In this document: positions 15,895 to 24,814 of the stretch, piece by piece | Layout of the letters: every line of letters starts with the position of its first letter | Position numbering within the stretch: the first letter of the stretch is position 1 | NCBI RefSeq assembly: GCF_900112355.1 | Contig: NZ_FOLM01000002.1 | Coordinates: forward strand, 324,742 to 388,741 | Reading direction: 5' to 3' | Length of the DNA stretch: 64,000 nt | Source: Streptomyces aidingensis | GTDB lineage: Bacteria > Actinomycetota > Actinomycetes > Streptomycetales > Streptomycetaceae | Position numbers and translations under genes: made by a program | The notes under the pieces: model-generated | The model's input: only the letters and a program-made list of their open reading frames with translations | Told to the model about the DNA's origin: nothing | Database searches by the model: none

Positions 15895-16269
15895 TCAGGC
15901 GGACAGCGGCTCGGCGGCGTCGTCGGCCGCCGATTCCAGGTCCGGATAGCAGTCGAAGAGCCGGCGCACCCCGAGCGCGGCCAGCACCCGGTTGACATGG
16001 GAGCCGTCTTCCGCACCCTGGGCGGGCAGGATCAGCCGCAGGCGCCCGGCGCAGGACCGCATCAGGCGGCGCGCCGCGATCAGCACCCCCACCCCGCTGG
16101 AGTCGCAGAACTGCACCCCGGCGAGATCGAGCACCAGATTCCGGCGCCCGTCCGCCACCGCGTCGTGCACCTGCTGGCGCACCGACGGCGCGGTGACCAG
16201 GTCGAGCTCACCCTCGACCCGGAGCACCGCCCACTCCCCCCGCTTCTCTCGCAGCACTCTCAAAGACAC
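15895..16269 (-). CDS. Anti-sigma factor antagonist (STAS domain)
   Basis: 124 residues with one STAS domain. The phosphorylation loop CDSSGVGVL (about 55-63) holds the serine that a cognate kinase would modify. When unphosphorylated, such a protein frees a sigma factor from its anti-sigma partner. The GTG at 16269 has AAGGGG about 9 bases upstream, which supports it over longer frames. The partner is probably an RsbW-like kinase, perhaps the one encoded just downstream. The chromosomal position corresponds to SCO4410 in my memory of S. coelicolor. Confidence 0.9.
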   Translation of the reverse strand: MSLRVLREKRGEWAVLRVEGELDLVTAPSVRQQVHDAVADGRRNLVLDLAGVQFCDSSGVGVLIAARRLMRSCAGRLRLILPAQGAEDGSHVNRVLAALGVRRLFDCYPDLESAADDAAEPLSA

Positions 16270-16647
16270 GTGCCGCAGCCCCTTTGCATCTCGTCTTCCG
16301 CAACACTCTTCCGCAACACTGACGCCCGCGGAATCGCGCAGCGCGCCCTCCGCGGCCTGTCCCGTCGGCTGGTACGGGACACCCCTCCCGGGATGAGGAA
16401 CCACTCTAAGCCCGGCCCGGCTTGCCGGGAGGATCACCGGACGGACGGAAAACGGCTCGTGAAGCGCTCTGCCCACTTTCCGCCGGACCACTCATGACAC
16501 CGGGTCGCCGGCCGGCTCATCCTGTCCGGCCGGTGCTGCGTCTTCCGGGCCGGGAGCCCCCGTCCTCCGGGCCCGTCACGGGGGCCGGCCGGCCCCGGCG
16601 ACTAGAGTTGACGGACCACGACGACGGTGGGGAGGGGTGGGGTCGCC
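16270..16647. other. Divergent region between STAS and ECF sigma genes
   Basis: 378 bases without a supported gene. A perfect 13-bp tandem duplication lies at 16294-16319. I see no other clear signal. Confidence 0.5.
16294..16319. repeat. 13-bp perfect tandem duplication
   Basis: TCTTCCGCAACAC is present twice end to end, 25-50 bp upstream of the STAS gene start on its non-coding strand. It sits where a promoter or operator for that gene would be. Confidence 0.8.
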
Positions 16648-17355
16648 ATGGCGCACGAGACGCCCCCGCGCTGGGACCGGGCCATGCGCGAGCGCCTGCG
16701 CGAGGGGGAGGCCGCCGCCCTGGCGGAGCTGTACGACCGCTTCGCCTCCCTGTCGTACAGCATCGCGGCCCGGCTGGTCGGGGACGGCGAGGCCGCCGCC
16801 GAGGTGACCCGGGAGGTCTTCGCCGGGCTGTGGGAGTCGCCGGACCGTTTCGACCCGGCGCGCGGCCCGATGCGGTCCTGGGTCGCCGCCGAGGCGCACC
16901 GGCTGGGGGTGGCGCGCCTCCGGGAGCGGGCCGCCGGGGAGCCCGAGCAGCTCGCCGCACAGGTACGGGCGGCGTCCACCGCCGCCCGCGCGGACTACAT
17001 CGCGACCTCGATGCCGGCGCCGCTGCGGGACGCCCTGGCATTGACGCGATTCCAGCGGCTGTCGTACGGAGAGGTGGCCGAGCGGCTCGGGATAGCCGAG
17101 GATGAGGCCCGCCGGAGACTGCGGCTGGGGCTGCAACTGCTCGCCACCGCCGCCGGCTACGGCGGCACCGGGGAGAGCCGCGGCAGCGGCCGGGCGGAGG
17201 AGGCACCCACCATGACCCCACCCAGCGCCGTGGCCGCCCCGCCGCCGGCGGCGTTCACCGGTCCCCCGGTGGTCACCTGCGGCCCGGAGCCGGGCGCCCC
17301 GGGAGCCCCGGGAGCCCCGGGAACCCTCCGGCGGGACGGCGGAGAGGGGGAGTGA
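16648..17355 (+). CDS. ECF-type RNA polymerase sigma factor
   Basis: 235 residues. Sigma region 2 at about 15-80 (ALAELYDRFASLSYSIAARL ... VFAGLWESP) and region 4 at about 115-165 (LALTRFQRLSYGEVAERLGI). The last 70 residues are a low-complexity Pro/Ala/Gly tail unusual for an ECF. The stop overlaps the ATG of the next gene (TGATG), so sigma and partner are translationally coupled. The ATG at 16648 follows a GGAGGGG ribosome site. The trigger is unknown. Confidence 0.88.
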   Translation: MAHETPPRWDRAMRERLREGEAAALAELYDRFASLSYSIAARLVGDGEAAAEVTREVFAGLWESPDRFDPARGPMRSWVAAEAHRLGVARLRERAAGEPEQLAAQVRAASTAARADYIATSMPAPLRDALALTRFQRLSYGEVAERLGIAEDEARRRLRLGLQLLATAAGYGGTGESRGSGRAEEAPTMTPPSAVAAPPPAAFTGPPVVTCGPEPGAPGAPGAPGTLRRDGGEGE

Positions 17356-18725
17356 TGGCCGAACGGGAGCCGGGAAACCGGGCGCACCCGGGGGAGGCGG
17401 CACCGGCCCGGATGCCGCAGCCGCGCCGCCGTACCGCCGCACCGGGTGCTCCGGCCGCCCGGCGGACCCCGTCCGGCGGCGGCGCCGCGACCCGCGGAGC
17501 CGGCGAGGGCGCCGCAGGGGGCGGAGCCGACGGCACCGGGGAGGGCACCGGAGCCGACGGGAGCACCGGCTCCGGCGGGCTGCCCGCGCCGTCGGCCGCC
17601 GCCCACCATGCCCTGACCTCACTGCTCGGCGCCTGGGCGCTGGGCGCGTGCAGCGCCGCCGAGAACGCCGCCGTCGAGGACCACCTCAACGACTGCGCCG
17701 CCTGCGCCGAGGAGGCCCTGCGGCTGCGCGACGCCGTGCCGCTGCTGGAGCCCCGGCGCAGCCTGGACCTGGACCCGGGGCTGCGCGACCAGGTCCTGGA
17801 GGCATGCCTGGCCCGTCGCCCGGCCCGGCTTCCGCTGCCGTCCTGGGCCGGTCCCTACGACGCCGAGGCGGCCCGGCTGGACGCCCTGCTGCACGACATG
17901 GCCGCCGACGAATGGCGCACCGCGGTCCCGCTGCGCTGGTTCACCGAGGGCGCCATGGCCGAGCACGCCACCACCGTGGCCGGGGTGATGGACCACCTGC
18001 TGGCCGTGGACGGGCTGCTGGCCCGGGCCCTGTCGCTGCCCGATCCGCTGGGCGAGTCCGCTCCCGTCGATCCCACCCTGCGCACCCACGCGCAGTGGCA
18101 CAGCGCGGCCCCGGCCCGCGCCCTCGCCCCGCAGCGGGCCCACACCGAATGGCGGGAACAGACCAGGGCGCTGCTGAGCGCGGCCGGCCGGACCGGCGGC
18201 GGACCGGGCCTGACCTCGGTCGAGGTGCCGTACCGGATTCCCGAGCTGCTGGACGGCGGCACGCTGTCGCTGCCGGACGCGTTCCTGGACCGCGCCTTCG
18301 CCTGCTGGGTGCACGGCGACGACATCGCCCGGGCCATCGACTACCCCTACGGCCCGCCCCAGGGCGCCCATCTGCGGATGGTGGTGGATCTGGTGGCGCG
18401 GCGGCTGGCGGGCAGCCTGGCCCAGCGCCGCCGTGCCGGGCTGGCGCTCTCGCCGCCCCGGCTGACCCCGGTCGGCCAGCCGGGCCGCACCGTCCATCTG
18501 GAGGTGGAGGGCAGCGGCGGCGGCGACTGGTACATCCCGCTGGACTCGCCCACCGCACCGGTGTCCGCGGCCGACCCGGTGGCCCGGGTGGCGCTGGAGG
18601 ACGTGGCCTTCTGTCAGCTGGCCTCCGGCCGGATCTCCCCGGACGAGGCCGCGGCCGGCACCGAGGGCGACGAGCGCATCGTCCACGACCTGCTGTTCGC
18701 CGCCGCCGCCCTCTCCCGCCTCTGA
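17355..18725 (+). CDS. Zinc-finger anti-sigma-like protein fused to MDMPI-type domain
   Basis: 456 residues. After about 80 low-complexity residues comes a zf-HC2-like segment with H-x3-C-x2-C (DHLNDCAAC), the signature of zinc-binding anti-sigma domains. Next is a DinB/maleylpyruvate-isomerase N-terminal-like helical domain (about 170-310, with AEHATTVAGVMDHLLAVDGL), and a C-terminal part ending in a Glu/Asp-rich helix. No membrane helix is seen. Overlap with the preceding sigma gene indicates a cognate pair. The MDMPI-like part may sense a thiol such as mycothiol; that is inference. The start is ATG 17355 or GTG 17352. Confidence 0.8.
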   Translation: MAEREPGNRAHPGEAAPARMPQPRRRTAAPGAPAARRTPSGGGAATRGAGEGAAGGGADGTGEGTGADGSTGSGGLPAPSAAAHHALTSLLGAWALGACSAAENAAVEDHLNDCAACAEEALRLRDAVPLLEPRRSLDLDPGLRDQVLEACLARRPARLPLPSWAGPYDAEAARLDALLHDMAADEWRTAVPLRWFTEGAMAEHATTVAGVMDHLLAVDGLLARALSLPDPLGESAPVDPTLRTHAQWHSAAPARALAPQRAHTEWREQTRALLSAAGRTGGGPGLTSVEVPYRIPELLDGGTLSLPDAFLDRAFACWVHGDDIARAIDYPYGPPQGAHLRMVVDLVARRLAGSLAQRRRAGLALSPPRLTPVGQPGRTVHLEVEGSGGGDWYIPLDSPTAPVSAADPVARVALEDVAFCQLASGRISPDEAAAGTEGDERIVHDLLFAAAALSRL

Positions 18726-18736
18726 AACCGGCGGGC

Positions 18737-19651
18737 TCAGGAGAAGACGACGGTGCGGCGGCCGTTGATCAGCACGCGGCGCTCGCTGTGCCACTTCACC
18801 GCGCGGGCCAGCGCCTGGCACTCCACATCCCGCCCGACCGCCACCAGCTGCTCCGGGGACAGCTCGTGCCCGACCCGCTCGACCTCCTGCTCGATGATCG
18901 GGCCCTCGTCCAGCTCCGCGGTCACATAGTGCGCGGTGGCGCCGATCAGCTTCACCCCGCGGGTGTGTGCCTGGTGGTACGGCTTGGCGCCCTTGAAGCT
19001 CGGCAGGAAGGAGTGGTGGATGTTGATGATCCGGCCGGGCAACTGCTTGCACAGATCGTCCGAGAGCACCTGCATGTAGCGGGCCAGCACGACCAGCTCG
19101 ACGCCCTCGTCCTCGATGATCCTCAGCAGCCGCGCCTCGGCCTCCGGCTTGGTGTCCCGGGTCACCGGGATGTGATGGAAGGGAATGCCGTAGGACCCGG
19201 CCAGCTCGGAGAAGTCGGTGTGATTGGAGACCACGGCCGCGATCTCCACCGGCAGCGCGCCGATCCGGGTGCGGAACAGCAGGTCGTTCAGGCAGTGCCC
19301 GAACTTGCTCACCATCAGCAGCACCCGCATCTTGTCGTCGGCCCGGTGGAGCTGCCAGTCCATCCGGAAGGAGTCCCCGACCGCGGTGAAGCTGGCCCGC
19401 AGCTTCTCCAGGGTCACCGCCGGCTCGTCCGCGCTGAAGTGCACGCGCATGAAGAACAGGTTGGTGTCGTGGTCCTTGAACTGCTGGCTGTCCTCGATAT
19501 TGCAGCCGGTCATGAAGAGATAGCTGGACACGGCGTGCACAATGCCCGGCTTGTCCGGGCAGGAGAGCGTCAGCAGATACTGCGCGGGGCGCGGCGGCCG
19601 GGCCGCGGCGGCGGCGGCGGCGCGGGAGGGACTCGACGACGAGGAGGTCAT
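18737..19651 (-). CDS. purU: Formyltetrahydrofolate deformylase
   Basis: 304 residues. ACT domain at about 22-100 (LLTLSCPDKPGIVHAVSSYL), then the formyl-transferase fold with the catalytic Asn-His-Asp set in NIHHSFLPSF and the HYVTAELDEGPII segment. It hydrolyses 10-formyl-THF to formate and THF, balancing one-carbon units and feeding formate to purine synthesis. The ATG at 19651 has AGGAGG close upstream. Residues 2-20 are a Ser/Ala-rich leader not needed for the fold. It is convergent with the MDMPI gene, with only 11 bases between stop codons. Confidence 0.96.
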   Translation of the reverse strand: MTSSSSSPSRAAAAAAARPPRPAQYLLTLSCPDKPGIVHAVSSYLFMTGCNIEDSQQFKDHDTNLFFMRVHFSADEPAVTLEKLRASFTAVGDSFRMDWQLHRADDKMRVLLMVSKFGHCLNDLLFRTRIGALPVEIAAVVSNHTDFSELAGSYGIPFHHIPVTRDTKPEAEARLLRIIEDEGVELVVLARYMQVLSDDLCKQLPGRIINIHHSFLPSFKGAKPYHQAHTRGVKLIGATAHYVTAELDEGPIIEQEVERVGHELSPEQLVAVGRDVECQALARAVKWHSERRVLINGRRTVVFS

Positions 19652-19762
19652 AGCCTCCTAGCCTGGCACACCCCAGGGGCCGCCCGGTCCCCCGCCTGCC
19701 ATGCGGACAGCGCGACGGCGCCGGGACACCCGCAACACCGGGACGCCCGGGACGCGCGGAGC

Positions 19763-20209
19763 TCAGAAGGTGTGCAGGGCGGCGCTGAGCTGCTCCAGGC
19801 TGGGCGGCGGCGCCTCGGGGTCGTCCCCGTCCGCGGTGGCCAGCCTCAGATGCGCGGCGCGGGCCGCCTGCACCGCCTCCGGCCAGCCGGGGTGCTGGAA
19901 GTATGCCTGGGCCGGGGCGTCCGCGCCGACCTGGTGCAGGATGCGCAGCACCCGCAGCACCGCGGCGTCCACCAGCGCGACCTCCTCGGCATCACGGAAG
20001 ACCGTGCCGAGGTACTTCTCGGCCGACCAGTTGTCCAGCCAGGTGTCCTCCACCAGGCGGTAGACGGCGTCCGTCACGTCGCCGTAGCCCGGAACGCCCG
20101 CCGCCCAGCGCTCCTGCTGGAAGACGGGATCGGAGAGCATATGGAGCGCCGAGCGCACATTGGTGCGCCAGCGCCACCAGGGCATGTCGTTGTGCGCCAT
20201 GCGGTTCAT
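19763..20209 (-). CDS. Conserved protein of unknown function, SCO4402-like
   Basis: 148 residues, no signal peptide or membrane segment. Aromatic-rich start (DMPWWRWRTNVRSALHML), a mixed helical core (PVFQQERWAAGVPGYGDVTDAVYRLVEDTWLDNWSAE is typical of the family, quoted in pieces as QQERW, GYGDVTDAV and LDNWSAEKYLG). I recognise it only as a protein conserved next to purU in Streptomyces. Start choice between Met at 20209, Met at 20200 and an upstream GTG is open. Probably cytoplasmic; role unknown. Confidence 0.75.
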   Translation of the reverse strand: MNRMAHNDMPWWRWRTNVRSALHMLSDPVFQQERWAAGVPGYGDVTDAVYRLVEDTWLDNWSAEKYLGTVFRDAEEVALVDAAVLRVLRILHQVGADAPAQAYFQHPGWPEAVQAARAAHLRLATADGDDPEAPPPSLEQLSAALHTF

Positions 20210-20297
20210 GGTGGGGGACCGACGGCCGTGACGGGAAGAGCTGTCCGAGGCTTGCACGGAATCGATCGTACGTTCCCTGCGGTGGGTGAGCGGCCGG

Positions 20298-21875
20298 TCA
20301 CAGGTCGGTGGCCTGGCGCTCCGGCAGACCGTGCTCGGCGGCGATCGGGTTCCACAGGCCTGCCGCCCGCTCCTTGGCGGTAGTGGCCTCGCCGCTGGCC
20401 CGGACGGCCTCCGCCGCGTTCCCGGTGCTCTGCGGGCTGCCCTCCTTGCACATCCGCTTCTTGCGGTCACGCACCTCGTCGGCCCAGGCGGCGAAGTAGG
20501 CGTCGGCCTCGGCGGAGGCGGTCCAGGCCTCGTGCAGGGCGTTGTACAGCTCCTGGTGCTGCGGCAGGGCGTCCAGCGCGAGCTCTTCCAGGCGGGTGAC
20601 CAGGGCGTCGCGCTGTCCGGCGGCGGTGCGCAGGGTCTCGGCGGCGGCCTTCAGCCGGGTGCAGGACTGGATGTCGGCGACGGCGTTGATCACGGCCTCG
20701 CGGCTGCTGCTGCTCTCGCCGAGCAGCGCGGAGAGCGCCTCGGCCTGCGGACGGGCCGCCCCGGCGGTCTGCTCCTCGCCCTCGCCGGTGCCGTCGGTGC
20801 CGTCGGTGCCATCGATGCCGTCGGTGCCGTCGCCGGGCTGCTCGGAGCCGGCCGAGGAGGACCGGTCGTCGTCACCGGCGCCGGAGCGGGCGGGATCGCC
20901 GTCGCTCTCGCCGGCCCCGGCCGCCTCGGTGGCGCCGCCGCCGGTGCCGGGGGCGTCGTCGCCGCCGCCGAGCAGGGCGCCGACGCCCAGGCCGACCACG
21001 GCGCAGACGGCGACCACGACGGCGCCGAGGGCGAACGGGGAGGGGGCGCTGCGGACCCGCCGGCGTTCCCGCGCCCGGCGGGCGGCGGCCCGGCCGCCGG
21101 GACCGGGCGGCGGCGTACGGTGCGGCTGCTGTTCGTACGTCTCCCGCGGCTCATACGGCTCCCGCGGCTCATACGGCTCATACGGCTGATGGTGGGTCTC
21201 GCCGGGGACCGGCGGCATGGCGCGGGTCTCGGTGGTGTCCGGTGTGCCGGACACCGGCGGGATGAGCCGGGTCACCGCCTCCTCCGGGGGCTGCGGGGCT
21301 CCGGTGACCGGCGGGATGAGCCGGGTCGCCGCCTCGTCGGCTTCCGGCCCGGCCGTGACCGGCGGGATGAGTTCGGTGGCGGCCTCGTCCGGGCCCGGGG
21401 CCCCGGGCACCGGCGCGAGGAGCCGGGTGGCGCCGTCGTCGCCGGGGCCGGCGGCGGGCACCGGACGGATCAGCGCGGTCGCCCCGTCCGGCGGCGGGTC
21501 CGGCACCACGCCCAGTATCCGGGTCTCCGCATCCTGCGGCGGAGGGGGCGGAGACGCGGGCATCGGCGGCACCGCCGGACCGGCCGCCGCCGGGCGCGGC
21601 GCCTGCGGCGACGACTGCGGCAGCGGCTCGGGCAGTGACGGCGGCGGTGGCGGCGGAGGTGTCCGGGGCGGCGGCGGAGCCGCGGGCGCCGCGGGCGGCG
21701 GCGCCGCGGGCGAGGAGTCCGCGCCCGGCCCCCAGGGCGTGCCCCACGGCAGCCCCTCGGCGGGCGCGGCGCCGGGCTGCTCCGGGCCATCGGCCGGCCG
21801 CTCCCACGGCCGGCCGTTCGACGGCAGCACCACGCCCTCGCGCGGCTCCTCGTCGTGCCCGAAGTGGCTCGTCAC
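20298..21875 (-). CDS. Proline-rich single-pass membrane protein with PPV repeats
   Basis: 525 residues from a GTG with GAGGAG 9 bases upstream. Residues 1-130 are acidic and Pro-rich. Residues 130-240 hold five imperfect repeats of the type ATRLIPPVTG. After a basic patch (RRARERRRVR), one transmembrane helix (about 305-330) leads to an acidic Ser/Gly-rich spacer and an outside helical domain of about 150 residues. The shape, a disordered cytoplasmic arm and an extracellular helical domain, resembles actinobacterial envelope proteins, but I do not recognise the domain. The (A/T)TRLIPPV units may be docking motifs for a cytoplasmic partner or FHA/kinase targets because of their threonines. 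Confidence 0.75.
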   Translation of the reverse strand: MTSHFGHDEEPREGVVLPSNGRPWERPADGPEQPGAAPAEGLPWGTPWGPGADSSPAAPPPAAPAAPPPPRTPPPPPPPSLPEPLPQSSPQAPRPAAAGPAVPPMPASPPPPPQDAETRILGVVPDPPPDGATALIRPVPAAGPGDDGATRLLAPVPGAPGPDEAATELIPPVTAGPEADEAATRLIPPVTGAPQPPEEAVTRLIPPVSGTPDTTETRAMPPVPGETHHQPYEPYEPREPYEPRETYEQQPHRTPPPGPGGRAAARRARERRRVRSAPSPFALGAVVVAVCAVVGLGVGALLGGGDDAPGTGGGATEAAGAGESDGDPARSGAGDDDRSSSAGSEQPGDGTDGIDGTDGTDGTGEGEEQTAGAARPQAEALSALLGESSSSREAVINAVADIQSCTRLKAAAETLRTAAGQRDALVTRLEELALDALPQHQELYNALHEAWTASAEADAYFAAWADEVRDRKKRMCKEGSPQSTGNAAEAVRASGEATTAKERAAGLWNPIAAEHGLPERQATDL

Positions 21876-22012
21876 CTGGTGACTCCTCAAGTCCTCACGG
21901 CGGCCCGGTCCCGGGCGGGCGGGCACCCTGCCCGCGGCAACCGCCGAGCAACGGTACCGGGTTGCACGTGCACCGGGCCACGCCGACCGCTCCTCGCCGC
22001 GGGCACCGGGAG

Positions 22013-23575
22013 TCAGCGGTGGGCGGCCAGGCCGTCGCGCCAGCGGTCGGTGAACTCACGGACCGGCCGCTCCGCCTGGTGCGGCACGAGACGGCGGCGG
22101 AAGTCCTCGAAATACTCGGCCCCGCGCCGCGAGCGCACCCCCGCCAGCAGGGCCCCGGCCTCGCTCGCCGTATGGCAGGCATGGTCCAGCTCGCCCTGCT
22201 GCAGCCGCCCGGTGGCCAGCACCAGCAGGCCGATGGCGCGCCGCCGGGTACGGCCCTCCGGGTGGCCGGACACCGCCTCCTCGGCACGTCGCTCGGCCGC
22301 CGCGCCCTGCCCCAGGTCGCGGTGGCAGTGGGCCAGTTCGTCCGCCAGATACGCGGCGTCGAAGTGCGTGATCCAGACCGGTTCGTCCTCCCCTCCCCCC
22401 GAGGCGCGCTCCAGCGCCGCCAGCGCCCGGGATGCCGCCCGGCGGCAGCCCTCCCGGTCCCCGAGCTGCGCGTATCCGCGCGCCTCGGCGGCCAGGAACA
22501 GCGCGTCGGCACGGGTCGGCACCCGCCCGCGGGTGCCCTGCTGGGCGGCGCGCGCCAACTGCACCACCTCCCGCGGGTTGCCCAGCTCCCCGGCGAGGTG
22601 GCTCATCCCGGCGGCCAGCACATAGCCGCCGAAGCCGCGGTCCCCGGAGCCCTGCGCCAGCCGCAGCGCCTGGATGTAGTAGCGCTGGGCGAGTCCGTGC
22701 TGGCCGCTGTCCACCGCCATGTAGCCGGCCAGTTCGGTGAGCCGGGCCGCCGCGCCGAGCAGCCGCCGCCCCACGTCCTCCCGGTAGGAGCCGGTCAGCA
22801 GCGGGCCGACCACGCTGTCCAGGTAGTGCACCACCAGGGGCCGCACCAGCCCGGCCCCCCATCTGCGGTCCAGGTCGATCAGGGCGGTGGTGGCGGCGGT
22901 GACCGCCTCCACATCCGCCGCGCCCACCCGGCCGCGGGCCGGATGGGCGGCCGGCCCGCCGGCCGGCGAGGCCCGGGCCACCTGCTCGTCCACGGGGGTG
23001 ATCAGCCAGTCCCGGCTGGGCTCGACCAGCGCCGCGGGCGAGACCGCGGCGGCGGTGCCGCCGCCGGTGGCGGCAGTGGCGGTGGTGGCGACGGTGGCGG
23101 CGGTGGCGGTGGCAGTGGTGGCGGCGCCGAGGGCCGGCCCGGCCGTCGGCGCGGCGGTGGCGAGGGCCGGGACCGTGCCCAGCGCGGTGAGCGCCATGTC
23201 CCTGCGGCTGACGTCGAACCGCCACAGCTCCCGCGCGCTCTCCAGCCCTTCGGCGAGCCCGCCGGCAAAGCCCAGGCCGATGGCCGAACCCTGCTGCCGG
23301 GTGCCGCCCATGCCGATGTCGTCGACGGACACCGCGCGGCCCAGCTTGCGGCCCAGCGCCTCGGCGATCACCTCCGGGGCCCGGCCGCGCGGCTGCTGGC
23401 CGCGGATCCAGCGGGCGACCGAGGTCTTGTCGTAGCGGAAATCCAGCCCGCGCTCGGCCGCGCACATGTTGACGCGGCGGGCCAGACCGGCGTTGGAGCA
23501 GCCCGCCTCTCTGATCAGCCCGAGCAGCCGTTCGTTGGGCTGCCTGGCAGCGGGTACCCCGGCTCTGTCGATCAT
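22013..23575 (-). CDS. NsdA-like regulator: HTH domain plus TPR-like helices
   Basis: 520 residues. The N terminus (about 10-90: NERLLGLIREAG ... LARRVN ... DKTSVARWIRGQQPR ... AEALGRKLGRAVSVDDIGM) is the HTH-like segment found in NsdA and related Streptomyces regulators. A low-complexity Ala/Thr stretch follows (about 145-175), then TPR-like helical repeats to residue 520. NsdA-type proteins are negative regulators of differentiation and antibiotic production. The ATG at 23575 has GGAGGGAG about 10 bases upstream. It is monocistronic. Paralogues are numerous, so the exact role is not assignable. Confidence 0.82.
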   Translation of the reverse strand: MIDRAGVPAARQPNERLLGLIREAGCSNAGLARRVNMCAAERGLDFRYDKTSVARWIRGQQPRGRAPEVIAEALGRKLGRAVSVDDIGMGGTRQQGSAIGLGFAGGLAEGLESARELWRFDVSRRDMALTALGTVPALATAAPTAGPALGAATTATATAATVATTATAATGGGTAAAVSPAALVEPSRDWLITPVDEQVARASPAGGPAAHPARGRVGAADVEAVTAATTALIDLDRRWGAGLVRPLVVHYLDSVVGPLLTGSYREDVGRRLLGAAARLTELAGYMAVDSGQHGLAQRYYIQALRLAQGSGDRGFGGYVLAAGMSHLAGELGNPREVVQLARAAQQGTRGRVPTRADALFLAAEARGYAQLGDREGCRRAASRALAALERASGGGEDEPVWITHFDAAYLADELAHCHRDLGQGAAAERRAEEAVSGHPEGRTRRRAIGLLVLATGRLQQGELDHACHTASEAGALLAGVRSRRGAEYFEDFRRRLVPHQAERPVREFTDRWRDGLAAHR

Positions 23576-23920
23576 CTGCGTCTCCCTCCGGCGCCGCCTG
23601 CCGCGCCGGCGCTGATGGTGCTGGTCGTGCTGGAAACCCCGGCCGGCCTCGGGGCCGCACCGGGTGCGCGGGGGGGTCGGGAAGAACAGGTCGGAACGGA
23701 ATGCTCGGGATCGGGGACGGACGGGATCGGGGACGGACGGGTCGGTGGTGGCCCGGACGGCCGCGAGGCGGCCGTCCGCGGGCCGGGAACGAAGTCCCTG
23801 ATCATGGATTCCCAGCGCCGCCCGGCGCGCATGCCGTACGCCCCCGCAGATGCTCCGATGCGCCCCGCCCACGAACCGCGCCCCGTGGCGTGCCCGTAAC
23901 CCCGGCTCGGAGCGGGAGTT
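23576..23920. other. Intergenic region with tandem repeat and hairpin
   Basis: 345 bases. It contains a 16-bp unit (GGGATCGGGGACGGAC) twice in tandem at 23707-23738 and a 10-bp stem hairpin with a 3-base loop at 23755-23777. No gene supported. Confidence 0.6.
23707..23738. repeat. 16-bp tandem duplication
   Basis: Two identical adjacent copies of GGGATCGGGGACGGAC, about 130 bp upstream of the XRE-like gene and 185 bp upstream of the primase-like gene. Confidence 0.8.
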
Positions 23921-24595
23921 GTGATTTATGTGGATGATTGCATCGGAGTGACCTCACGAGTCGGTATTCCGCAGCAGGGTTCCGCCCACCGGGGCGGGGA
24001 TCCCGCGGAACACGCAGCCCACTATGCCGCGGAGCGGCACTGGGAGGTGCTTCCCGGCGCATGGCTGGAGCAGCACACGGGAGTCCTGCGCTGCTCGTGC
24101 GCCGATGAGCACTGTGATGCGCCGGGGGCACACCCGCTGACGCCGGTCTGGGAGACCCAGGTCGCGGGCAGCGCGACGGCCGCCCGGGCGCTGTGGGCCG
24201 CCCGGCCGCGGGCGTCCGTGCTGCTGCCCACCGGTCGGAGCTTCGATGTGCTGGAGGTCCCCGAGCACGCCGGCTGTCTGGCGCTGGCCCGGATGGAGCG
24301 GATGGGGATCTCACTGGGGCCGGTCAGCGCCACCCCCACCGGCCGGATGATGTTCTTCGTGCTGGCGGGCAGCGCGGCCAGGACGCCGGTGCTGCTGCGC
24401 CGGAGCGGCTGGGCGGCCGGCCGCCTGGATCTGACGGCCCACGGCGAGGGCGGTTACATCCCCGCGCCGCCCACCCGGATGGGGCCGCGCGGCCTGGTGC
24501 AGTGGGTGCGCAGGCCGACCGTGGCCAACCGCTGGCTGCCGGACGCGGAGGAGCTGGTGCCGCCGCTGGCGTACGGCTGCGGCCAGTCCCGCTGA
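23921..24595 (+). CDS. Primase/polymerase-like (Prim-Pol) domain protein
   Basis: 224 residues. It resembles the N-terminal 'bifunctional DNA primase/polymerase' domain: a Cys/His cluster LRCSCADEHCDAPGAHP near 60, which fits a zinc-binding knuckle, followed by a beta-rich domain with VLLPTGRSFDVLEVP. In plasmid and phage proteins this domain is fused to helicases; here it is alone, as in several Streptomyces chromosomal genes. The catalytic Asp pair of true Prim-Pols is not obvious, so activity is doubtful. GTG start with CGGGAG just upstream. Possibly a regulatory or decayed relative. Confidence 0.72.
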   Translation: MIYVDDCIGVTSRVGIPQQGSAHRGGDPAEHAAHYAAERHWEVLPGAWLEQHTGVLRCSCADEHCDAPGAHPLTPVWETQVAGSATAARALWAARPRASVLLPTGRSFDVLEVPEHAGCLALARMERMGISLGPVSATPTGRMMFFVLAGSAARTPVLLRRSGWAAGRLDLTAHGEGGYIPAPPTRMGPRGLVQWVRRPTVANRWLPDAEELVPPLAYGCGQSR

Positions 24596-24607
24596 GCCGG
24601 GCCGACG

Positions 24608-24633
24608 GCCCCGCCGACGCACCTCGGCGGGGC
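24608..24633. terminator. Terminator after the primase-like gene
   Basis: 10-bp perfect stem GCCCCGCCGA (24608-24617) with 24624-24633, 6-base loop, 12 bases past the stop codon. Confidence 0.8.
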
Positions 24634-24737
24634 AATGACCGCGCAACTGAACCGTAATTCACTCGTTCGGGTGAGGTCCGGGGGATGGCTGAAAGCCGTC
24701 TTCACGGGGAAGTACTTATCCGGGGAGGAGGCGGGAA

Positions 24738-24766
24738 AGACCCCGGGTGCTCGGGGCCCGGGGTCT
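24738..24766. terminator. Terminator after dmdR1
   Basis: 10-bp stem AGACCCCGGG (24738-24747) with 24757-24766 and a 9-base loop, on the 3' side of the convergent dmdR1 gene. Confidence 0.65.
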
Positions 24767-24814
24767 CAGCCGCCACCGCCGCCGGCGGATCCGCCGGTCG
24801 GCCGCCGGCCTGCG

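Noticed and set aside
17648..20383. A 911-codon frame covering the MDMPI, purU and following genes
   Set aside because: It overlaps three independent genes on both strands and has reverse-frame composition.
23921..24595. Plasmid or phage replication module
   Set aside because: The Prim-Pol-like protein stands alone among housekeeping genes, and no helicase or origin-like repeats are nearby.
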